The notes under the pieces were generated by a model. The model did not search any database. It had not been told where the DNA came from and worked only from the letters and a program-made list of their open reading frames with translations. From the NCBI GenBank assembly GCA_963556195.1, contig OY744544.1, forward strand, positions 44,093,984 to 44,157,983: a DNA stretch of 64,000 bases. Reading direction: 5' to 3'. Both the position numbers and the translations under genes were made by a program. The DNA comes from Sepiola atlantica (lineage: Eukaryota; Mollusca; Cephalopoda; Sepiida; Sepiolidae). Each line of letters starts with the position of its first letter. Within the stretch, counting starts at the first letter, position 1. Positions 47,859-57,182 of this stretch are shown here, one piece after another.

Positions 47859-47882
47859 GGGGTGGGGGTGGGGGTGGGGTGG
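47859..47882 (+). promoter_or_regulatory. G-quadruplex-forming motif
   Basis: Four G runs of 4, 5, 5 and 4 separated by single T, followed by tgg. This is the strongest quadruplex signature in the window. A regulatory role is not shown. Confidence 0.7.
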
Positions 47883-48074
47883 AGAAAAATACCTTCTGCC
47901 TGTGAAGAAGCAACATCATCATTTTCAAGAAGCAGATTTTCTGTATCAATGTACAATTTTCAGCTCATTGTTTGCCGGTCTTGTCCTTCAAGGCCACTCA
48001 GTTATGACAATGGTATTCAGTTAAAATGCTGTGGAAAAGAATGATAAAATCATTATGACTAACATCTGTGCTAA

Positions 48075-48310
48075 TAATTAAACTTAAGCATGACAGACCG
48101 ACAAAAATTCAATGTTAAACTTGGGCATGACAGATGAACAAAAATGCTATTTTAAACTGAAGCATGGCAGACCAATCGATAGAGAGAGTCTCTTATAGTG
48201 AAGCTTGAATGGATCGAAAATAAAGATGCATTCATTTAATTTGTGCGTTCAATGTTATTTTTAACTGAAACGCAATCGCTCAACGACCAAGCTTTTTACA
48301 GAAATGCAAG
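48075..48310 (+). repeat. Family N motif cluster
   Basis: Successive diverged units: aaacttaagcatgacagacc, aaacttgggcatgacagatg, aaactgaagcatggcagacc, then a more remote attcatttaatttgtgcgtt block. Confidence 0.62.
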
Positions 48311-48539
48311 GACACCTCTAAAAAAATCCATGTTAAAAAAAATCTATTTTTGGACAAAAATTTATATTTTGATTCATAAAAATGTTGAAACCAATTAGCG
48401 AAAAATTTTGTATATCTTATTCCAAAGTTATCTAAATTATAATAACTAGCAATAACATATTTTTTTCCTAGTACACATAACGTAAGTGTTGAGTTTTACT
48501 AATGAACAACCGATTCTGACAATTTCTTCTTGACGTATG

Positions 48540-48770
48540 CTATCCCCCCCCCCAAGAGGAAGTAATGCCTTGGAGGATCGTATTATGACAACAGAAGAGA
48601 TACTACACTACTCCGCCCTCAAGAAAAGGCGAAGGTAATCCCTGGGAGGATGGTATCATGACAAACAAACATATATGACAGTACCCACCTTTTTTCCCAA
48701 AAGAGAAAGTAATGCTTGGGAGGATGGTCTCGTGATAACAGAGTACATACTGAACTCCTCCTCCCCTGAA
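48540..48770 (-). repeat. Dispersed repeat family E, copy 2
   Basis: Three diverged ~80-95-bp units, each with an aagtaatgc or aaggtaatcc block, ttgggaggat or cttggaggat, and tatgaca or tgataacag. Inverse of 34775-35060. A run of nine C is at 48544-48552. Confidence 0.65.
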
Positions 48771-48906
48771 CTGAGCATTCAAAGATAGTAAAATAGTACA
48801 ATCATAAATAATAAATAATAGTATAGTTTCGGCTTCAGACAGACAGATACCAAATCTCCATTAGTAATAGATGTGGAGGTTATCATGCAGTAGAGGTAAC
48901 TACTAA

Positions 48907-48908
<2 letters not shown>

Positions 48909-48975
<67 letters not shown>
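48909..48975. repeat. (TA)n microsatellite
   Basis: About 33 TA units. Confidence 0.95.
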
Positions 48976-48980
<5 letters not shown>

Positions 48981-49198
48981 GGAAGTTTCTCAACCATTAA
49001 AACTATATATAAAAAAATATAAAAAAATAAAATAAAAAAACTAAAAAAACTTATAGTCTCAAGTCTTCCAGTGGAAAATCACTCATGTAAGTCAATTTAT
49101 TTTTTACAGTTATTATATTAGTTAGTTTCTAACACTATTTTAAGGGATCATCAGTTGTTTACCATGAAAAACTGTTTCGGGAATTTAAAAACAAGACA

Positions 49199-49240
<42 letters not shown>

Positions 49241-49941
49241 GATGGCTATCTTGCTTTCGCTTGTTGCTATGCCTCAACAGTTTGAACCGAGAGAGGGATC
49301 TAGCTGACGTACAAAGCTAGATCTCTTTATTTGCAATCTAAGTACAGACACTTCTTCAGACAATGACACTTTTCTGAATGAAGGAGTGGTACTCGTCTGA
49401 CAAGACATTGCTGGTCACACTAACTATACCTACTCGGCGGTGCCCGCCATTGTCGTTGATTTTGGTTACATATCTTTTAAGTAATATAGGAAAAGAAATA
49501 ACATTTTAGTTTGCATTGTTTTATTATTTCAGTAATTATTTCAATAATATTTAGATTAAAAGTAAAATTTAAAAAATAATAACGTGTAAGTCATGTGTAG
49601 GTAAGAAACACACACACAAGCATGCAAAGCTGTTGCAGAACGTTATTAATACAGAGAAGAGAAGAAGACATGTAAAATATACTCCATAATAACTCAAGTA
49701 ATGTAAGGGAAATAAATCATATATTAAGCTGCAACGATTTATCTCCCTTACATTTTTTGAGTCATTACTTAAAATTGTCGCCATTGTAACAATCTTCCTA
49801 GCCGGAACATTTTTTCAAACAAATTGAACCGAAAGATATTTTGATATTCTAAAGAACATGCTGGAAGGAAGAAAGTTTTTAGGCAGAATCAACTATCAAA
49901 ATGTCAGATAGGATGCTATTTAGGTCTAAATTCTAAAACCC

Positions 49942-49944
<3 letters not shown>
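48976..49944. other. No gene recognised; TA tract and small palindrome
   Basis: 49200-49231 is a TA run followed by CA repeats. 49299-49325 contains gatctagct and agctagatc, a 9-bp-arm palindrome. No gene seen. Confidence 0.5.

Positions 49945-50020
<76 letters not shown>
49945..50020. repeat. (TA)n microsatellite
   Basis: About 38 TA units, 165 bp upstream of the hammerhead. Confidence 0.95.
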
Positions 50021-50023
<3 letters not shown>

Positions 50024-50184
50024 TTGGTATTTATACTCGCCGCTTTCAATGTAAATATCACTTAATTTCTTCATTATCACGTGACAATCTCTTGTGGCCT
50101 CAAGGACTAAGTGAACGCTTACAGATTCAAGGTATATCTGTGAACTGGGTTCGTGCCCTATGACCGTCTGAGATGTTTATTTCT

Positions 50185-50228
50185 CTGCGCTGATGAGAGC
50201 CGTAAGCTCGAAACGACGTCGTACGTAG
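50185..50228 (+). ncRNA. Type I hammerhead ribozyme
   Basis: All invariant core elements are present in order. The helix I 5' strand CTGCG is at 50185-50189, CTGATGA at 50190-50196, helix II GAGC/GCTC closed by CGTAA at 50197-50209, and GAAA at 50210-50213. A four-pair helix III CGAC/GTCG with no loop is at 50214-50221. U16.1 is at 50222, A17 at 50223 (predicted cleavage after it), and the helix I 3' strand CGTAG at 50224-50228 pairs with CTGCG through one G-U. The loopless, self-complementary helix III is the form known from Penelope-like retroelements and retrozymes, where activity is helped by dimers. About 45 bp downstream the sequence becomes family B (50270-50320). Self-cleavage is inferred, not observed. 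Confidence 0.85.
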
Positions 50229-50269
50229 GTAAAATATTAAAATATAATTTAATATTACATTACAGAATA

Positions 50270-50320
50270 ACACCCACGATGAGAACAGTAGTCTGAATAA
50301 TCCAAATAATCTATACGCGA
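50270..50320 (-). repeat. Dispersed repeat family B, terminal fragment
   Basis: cgatgagaacagtagtctga and ataatccaaataatc match the end of copies 1 and 4, in the same orientation relative to the hammerhead as their CTGAAGA...GAAAC boxes. Confidence 0.72.
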
Positions 50321-50804
50321 AATATGATTAAAAGTTGTTTTGACCTCATTTTTAAGAGATGAAAAACAGATTCCATATGTTTGTGAATGTTATTTCTTGG
50401 GCTGGGCTCTAGTAATCCCTATAGTATTATGAGCACCGGAGTTGGCACTCCCAATAGACCTCCAGTAGATGATTAGATCAGATTTACTTACGTAAGAAAC
50501 ATCATCATACACAAACAATCAACATAGAGATCATATTTAAATGTGGGGAACAACATCACCGGAGATAAACGAGGTGAACACAAACCTGCTGGGGCGCCCC
50601 AGGATAGTTTCAGCAGTGCTCTTAAGGCCTCCTTAGCTTTATTTTCTCTCCACTTATTTAAATTGTTGTCAGAAAATTAAAAAAAATATACAGTGTTTCT
50701 TTTTAACATAGTTTGTAAAAAAAAAGCAAAAAAATAAAAAGCATACAAGAGGTGAGTGCTGAGTCCCCCCCAATTTTCATTCGTCTGTCTTCAGTGAAAT
50801 GACA
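50321..50804. other. Unassigned
   Basis: 50410-50460 and 50555-50650 are G/C-richer and may be LINE L upstream sequence. No domain recognised. A C run is at about 50764-50770. Confidence 0.4.
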
Positions 50805-51120
50805 GAGTAATGATCAGATGGATATGCAATGTCGGATCAAATCAGACCGGCATATCAGCTTTGGCAAGGCTGAATATACCAAAGCTTGATGAACTTTTGA
50901 TGGCCATCAATCGGCTACGTTGGTTTGGCCATATTGAGAGGAGCGACTCTTGGATAAGAAAATGCAGAAACCTTGAAGTGAAAGGTTGGAGAAAAGTTGG
51001 ACGCCCCAAGAAAACTTGGATGCAAACCATCAACAAGACCGCCAAGCTTGAAGACTGATATTGCAGGCTGCCGTAAAACGTCAGACCCCTGACTAAGGGA
51101 AATAAGACGATAAAAGTGAG
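50805..51120 (+). mobile_element. LINE L 3' end, copy 1
   Basis: An 82-codon frame (50810-51058) reads MIRWICNV, then ALARLNIPKLDELLMAINRL, RWFGHIERSDSWIRKCRNLE and VGRPKKTWMQTI. This is the conserved C-terminal block of an animal LINE protein (RLRWFGH...R, GRP.KTW). A 3' UTR with actaagggaaataagacgat follows, then an AGT microsatellite. Confidence 0.88.
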
Positions 51121-51160
51121 AAGGAGGAGGAGTGTGAGGATGAGGATAAATATGATGATG

Positions 51161-51210
51161 ATAGAGTAGTAGTAGTAGTAATAGTAGTAGTAGTAGTAGT
51201 AGTAGTAGTC
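51161..51210. repeat. (AGT)n microsatellite
   Basis: About 16 AGT units at the LINE L 3' end. Confidence 0.93.
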
Positions 51211-51477
51211 CAGCATTACGTACTTCTGAGCCCCCTGATCGGGATGGGCCAAAGCCTGCTAGAGGTCCCAGAAAGAACGATTTTAGCAGCACTTTGAAAA
51301 TCGCATAATTTTATTTATCCCTCAGACTTTTAATCATAAAAAAAATGATATAGAGTCGCTCTTAACGGTAACAGCACAGAAGATAAAACGTTACTGTGTA
51401 TATGCATTCATCTGGGACAAATTTAAATCCCATCAAACTTCTATTATTTTGAAAATCGCTATGAATTTGAAAACTTG

Positions 51478-51525
51478 TATTATTTGGATTATTCGGACTA
51501 CTTGGAGGTTATTTTTATTTTTATC
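51478..51525 (+). repeat. Dispersed repeat family B, terminal fragment
   Basis: gtattatttggattattcgg then actacttgg matches the first 30 bp of the family. The remainder is lost. Confidence 0.5.
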
Positions 51526-51679
51526 AAGAAACAAATCTCTTATCGAATCACACCATCATAAAAAAGCACCAAATAATTTTTTTTTTAATTGGCATGGAGT
51601 AAATTTTGCAACTTGTTGCCAGTCCTGTCATTGCGAGCTACCCCATTCATTACCAGTGAGAGGTATATAGCAGCTGTGT

Positions 51680-52078
51680 TAAGAGCATGATGCTGTATGG
51701 AGGTGAGTGCTAGCCCCCCCCCCCCCCCACCCAGTACTCACTCATCCATCTTCAGCATAATGACAGAGCAATTATCAGATGGATTGTCGAGTTAGATCAG
51801 CTCTTGATACCCTGCGTGTCAGACTAAATATACCAAAACTTGATGAACTCCTGACGATCAGTCGGCTACGTTGGTTTGGCCAAGTTGAAAATGCAGAGAT
51901 TTTGAGATGAAGGGCCGAAGGAAAGTGGGAAGACCCAAGAAAAATTGGATACAAACCAACAAGGATCTTAGTGGAATTTGAATGAAATCAATCCTTAAGA
52001 TCGACAAACTTGGAGACCGAGATTGCAGACTGTCAGAGAACGGCAGATTCCTTACCAAGGGAAATAAGACCATAAAAT

Positions 52079-52148
<70 letters not shown>
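51680..52148 (+). mobile_element. LINE L 3' end, copy 2, with (GAT)n tail
   Basis: Collinear with 50740-51120: gaggtgagtgctag, a 16-base C run (51714-51729), tcagatggat, aatataccaaaacttgatga, cggctacgttggtttggcca and agggaaataagac. The frame is broken (WFGQVENAEIL). It ends in (GAT)n at 52080-52148. The C run lies where copy 1 has seven C. Confidence 0.85.
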
Positions 52149-52224
52149 CCTATTTTAGCATCTCAATGCATTTCGATAACAAACAAGTAGTTTTATACCT
52201 CTAAATTTAAATTTTACTTGTTAC

Positions 52225-52945
52225 CTGATACAAGTGTCGTCATGTTGTTTGTCTTTGATTTAAAACTATGGCAGCATAAAAGGCTCACTATTTTGATGTT
52301 TGGCCACCTTATTTTCAATGCTTTGTGTGTAGTAGTGGAAAGAAACACAGTCAAAAGTAATGACAAAGTCTATCCATACAACTTTATTTACAACCAAAAG
52401 TAAAGAGTAAAGAAAAGAATTCAAAGGGTCTAGATGAAGAAAGTATTGTTTTTGTCTATACTGTATGTGAGTGGGTTCATGAGACTCTATCTAAACTGTC
52501 ACTATATTTTAGTAGTCCATGGCTGTGACTTGTATTGTTTTCCGAGATGCCAATAGCCAAGAGGCTACGCCCATAGTTCGTTTACCCACCAACAGTCTGT
52601 GTAGTAGTGTTATGACTGACAAGGGTTCGTTTGGCAAGTTAAGTCTCTCACTGGTGACAGTGTTAGCGATTTTGCTTATACAGTCAATGAGAACAGGTGC
52701 TTGGCTTCCAGAGGCGACTCTTCTCCAATTGGTCCAGTATAGGCAACCGATTGAGATTGAGTATTTTGATAGAATTGATCAATCATTATTAAGTATTTAA
52801 ACCAAGAAACATCGAATACCCTACAGAGATGGTTTCTCTGCTGTTGTTGTTGTTGGAACAAGAGTTCTATTTGTGAACCTTTTATGCTGCCGTAGTTTAA
52901 TACAGACACAAACAACATGGTGACACCCGTAATCGCATCATGACA
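52225..52945. repeat. Inverted-repeat-bounded segment, ~65-bp arms
   Basis: 52229-52290 (catgttgtttgtctttgat and ggcagcataaaaggctcac) is the inverse of 52866-52935 (gaaccttttatgctgcc and acaaacaacatgg). Between them is a 93-codon frame (52519-52800) with a hydrophobic middle and no known domain. It could be a small DNA element. Confidence 0.6.
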
Positions 52946-53049
52946 TATAAGCAAAATGTAAAAACACACACACATTCTACATATATGAACGCAAAATAAC
53001 ATGAGAATAATATAGTTTTATTTTTTTGAACAATATCTTTATTTTTTAT

Positions 53050-53330
53050 TTATTTTTTTATGGAAATCTCTCCAGACAAGGCATGAAGCCACTTGATGTA
53101 AAGAACTAACAAGAACGCAAGATGATTATCACAAAGACAGGAGATGCCTATTGGCCTTAGTCTTTAAAAAATCAAGGTTATAGGTAGAAGGTAAACGGTC
53201 AGCAGGAAGTGAGTTCCATAAGCCTGCAGTTCTTTAGAAAGAAGCTACTGGAATAGGAAGTTGCATTACAATGAGATAAACAGCGAATTAAAGAGTTAAT
53301 TAAATCTTGTTTTTTTTAGACATTGCAGGA
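53050..53330 (-). mobile_element. LINE T 3' coding fragment, copy 2
   Basis: Matches 41385-41650 in the same orientation: tttttatggaaatc, catgaagccacttgatgta and gaaagaagctactggaatag. Confidence 0.65.
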
Positions 53331-53939
53331 TGATAGCTAGAGAGATGCACTGGAACATCCAAGTGGTCTCTCGGGGCTCTTTATATCTTGGTTGAAGTAA
53401 TAATGCTCGATGATTGAAGCAGATTGCATAGAATTGTTCAAAGTTAGGTCGTAAATACTAGTTTCTACTTCAACTTCCCACTCATTTGCAATACACTGAA
53501 TGAGTAATTCTATGATTTAACTTCGTAAAACGGATGTTATTCCTGAAATTTTAAAATGAAATTGTATCAATATAAAAAAAGATATAAAAAGGAATAAATA
53601 TACAGGTAACATTGTCGTCTTATATTATTATCGTTTCTTTCTCGATATATAATTGTATGTTTTCATACTAATTTTAGTCTGCGTGTATGATTGTATTTTT
53701 CGTCTTTTTATGATTCTTCGTCTTTTTATGAAAATAATAATTGTCTTTTTAGTCTGCGTGTATAATTGTATGTCATAATTGTATGTCATAATTGTATGTC
53801 ATAATTGTATGTTCTTATATTTCTATTTACCATTTACCACACATTCATGGCACTAACCTTTATACGTCAAGTTTATTTTATTTATTATTTTTCTTTCTTT
53901 CTATTATTTATTATCATTTGCTACTACTATTATCATGCT
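53331..53939. other. No gene; short 13-bp tandem repeat
   Basis: 53766-53814 has four copies of ataattgtatgtc. The remainder is AT-rich and unassigned. Confidence 0.6.
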
Positions 53940-54555
53940 AGGAGTTCTCACACAGGTCATCATCAGTGATCGCTCACTGATAATAACCGGTGGTGTTCCC
54001 CGGAGTCTGAGTGATAATTTTCCCCAGATTTTTAGTACTCACCACCTCATTTGATAACCATTGCAAATGATTTAGCGTTATTGCAACAACCGCTTTCCAT
54101 TGATTTCTCACTGGCAACGGCTATTCGTTTTCTCTAGGATTTGTGTGGCAATAAGCCTCCCCAACGTCTCAGTATTCTCTACACCCTTCCAGTGCTCTCC
54201 CTCCTCGGTCTTTCCATCCATCTTGATGATGATGATGATGATGATGACCACCACCACCACCACCAGTGGTATTTCCTGGAGTCTGAGTGACAACAAGCCT
54301 CCCCCAGATTTCCAGTATTCTTCACCTCTTTTCGATAACGATGCAATATCGCAACAGCCGCTTACCATTGATTTCTCGCTGGTAAGGACAATTGGTCTTT
54401 TCTTGGATTTGGGTGGCAATAAGCCTCCCCAAGGTCCCAGCATTCTCTGCACTTTTCCAGTGGAGGTCTGGTTTGTGCTGTCCCTCCTCGGTCTTCTCAT
54501 CCTCCTCGACCCTCCGCAAATATTTTGTCTGGTGTCAGCCTAGGCCAGCACCATT
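53940..54555 (-). mobile_element. Family R, copies 3 and 4 (inverted tandem pair)
   Basis: 53940-54225 and 54258-54555 are the reverse complement of the 38745 and 39430 blocks: aggagttctcacacaggtca, ttgatttctcactggcaa, caataagcctccccaa and agtggaggtctggtttgtgc. They are separated by a GAT run and a CAC run (54226-54262). Long minus-strand frames here are broken by those triplet runs. No C-terminal coding block accompanies these copies. Confidence 0.72.
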
Positions 54556-55184
<629 letters not shown>

Positions 55185-55224
55185 TATACACTTTTAAGTG
55201 AGCATGCTGTGAATCAGTAATTGA

Positions 55225-55640
55225 TTTGATTACAAGTGTCAGAAGCACATAAAAAGTAAGATCAGAGGACAGTTGTATACCACGTGTATCCGATTTGTTC
55301 TTCTGTATAGTTCCGAAATATGGACTATGGATTCCAATTTGGTAGCCCATGTAAAACAAACTGATAGATCTATGATTGCAAGAACAAATTCGTCAATAGA
55401 AGAGTTGATGTTTATTGACGTGGAGGAAGTTATCCGAAGTAGAAGATTAAATTGTTTGGTTTTGTGCAAAGAATGTCTTCAGAATATCCAAGGAAATTAG
55501 TTTTAACGTGGATAGTTGGTTTGCAAAAAGTGGTTAGTCCTCAAAGGAATTGGAATCAATTGGTGGCTGAATTCATGGGACAATTGAGATTGACGGATCA
55601 ACATGTGAGTGATAGAAAATTGTGGAGACAATGAATAAAG
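55225..55640 (+). mobile_element. LINE U 3' coding end
   Basis: Frames at 55273-55500 and 55452-55634 read CIRFVLLYSSEIWTM, QTDRSMIARTNSSIEEL, VIRSRRLNCLV and DQHVSDRKLWRQ. These match the (V)LLY.SE.W...R.MIR...EEL...VIRS.RLRW...DR..W block of another animal LINE end. A frameshift near 55450 and substitutions make it non-functional. Confidence 0.75.
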
Positions 55641-55689
55641 AAGTCACTGTCAAAGAAAAAATACTTTTTTTCTTTTTTACTAATGAGTC

Positions 55690-56165
55690 ACTGCTTATCA
55701 AGGCCCAAAGGCCACTCGAGGAAAAAGGTTAATGGGGTTGTGTCAGGTGGATGATGAGAGACAAACACTTTGAGGATTGCAGACGATGGTTGGATCTGGG
55801 TAGAATTTGATTATTTAAGAATTCAACAAAAAACGACCGTGCTGTAATCAGCTGGGAAGTAGCCCTGTGGTATTGCGTTCCACAGACGGAAAGAAACTCT
55901 GCTCATGGAAGTTTCGTTTAGCACCAGGTACACAGGGAAAGAAAATAATTTTTTTTACAGTGGTTGTAGCTAACCGAGCTTTTGCTGTGAATGTTTTACA
56001 GGGGGGAACCAGAGATTGGAGCTCAGTCGAGCACCTACTATGAAAATAGCGATAGAGTAAAGAAAGACTAGCAACATCTCTTCTGTGAGAAAGAGGCTGT
56101 AGGGAATAGAAGAAGACATTCATTCCCTACTAGATTTCAAAGTCGGTTTTGTATTCTGTCAAGGC
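55690..56165 (-). mobile_element. LINE P copy, 3' end (inverted)
   Basis: The minus frame 55848-56123 reads SLQPLSHRRDVASLSLLYRY, then STELQSLVPPCKTFTAKARL and, after decay, a VERNT..LPS end. The 3' UTR motif (inverse of cctcgagtggcctttggg) is at 55700-55725, and 56124-56165 carries an LSRLDRIQNRL-like stretch. Same family as 13168-13995. Confidence 0.85.
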
Positions 56166-56219
56166 AGGAAAGAGTACTCTGAGAAACACCTCCTCAGATG
56201 TTGTATTTGGCTTTCATAC

Positions 56220-56690
56220 AGGTAGAAGAAGAAGAAGAAGAAGAAGAAGAAGAAGAAGAAAACGAAGAAGAAAAAAACGAAGAAGAAAAAGATGATGAAG
56301 AAGAGGAAGAAGAAGACAGAGAAAAAAGACAAAGAAGATAATGAAGAAAAAGAAGAAGAAAAAGTAGAAGAAAAAGAAGAAAACAAAGAAGAAACCAAGA
56401 AGAAGAAAAAAGAAGACAAAGAAGAAGAAAAGAAAGAAGTCAAAGAAAAAGAAGACAAAGAAGATGATGAAGAAGAAGAGAAAGGAAAAGACAACGAAAA
56501 AGACAAAGAAGAATAAGAAAAATAAGACAAAGAAAAAGAAGAACACAAATAAGATGATGATGAAGAAGAAGAAGAAAAAGAAGAATACAAAGACAAAGAA
56601 GAAGAAGAAGAAGAAGAAGAAGAAGATGAAGAAAAAGAAGAAGATCAACAACAACAACAACGATAAGAAAAAGAAATTCTTGTTTGTTAT
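56220..56690. repeat. (GAA)n-derived purine tract
   Basis: About 470 bp of almost pure purine on the plus strand, made of diverged GAA, GAC and GAT triplets. Long frames on both strands (Glu/Lys- or Phe/Leu/Ser-rich) are by-products. Such mirror-like purine tracts can form triplex DNA. Confidence 0.93.
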
Positions 56691-57182
56691 CAAAATGCAC
56701 TGAGATTCTAAGTGGCCCATTAAAAAAAATAAAACGTTTTATTCAAGGTAATTATAAAGACTTATCAGTTTTTTCGAGTAAGATTGGTTGGTTGTTTGGT
56801 TTTGGGGCTTTACGCCATATCAACCGTCATTGGATTATTTTATGCCGAAACCATACATATATTTTTGTTATTTCTGATAATAACCGCTGCTATCGGTTTA
56901 GTAATAGACCGAAAAAGATCAATGGACGAAGTATAAAACTTAATAGATTTACAGTGGCGGCTCGTGGCTAAGGTTAGTGGGAGTGCTGCTTCAAAAAAGT
57001 TTTACTCATATTAAAACATATTGTGTAAAAGGAAAACAAACATATAAAAAATTATACATATGCATACATATAAAAATACATAAACTTAATAGAATCCTAA
57101 ATAGAACTAAATATTTTTATTTACTCGATACATTCATTTGAAAATAAACTCCATTCTTCTTATTTTAATTTGCGAGAAAAGA

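Noticed and set aside
50264..50320. Second hammerhead in the family B end after 50264
   Set aside because: cgatgagaac has a GATGAGA string, but no CTGA box or GAAAC with pairing flanks follows.
56159..56720. Ser/Phe/Leu-rich minus frames and Lys/Glu-rich plus frames
   Set aside because: All are readings of the GAA-derived purine tract.
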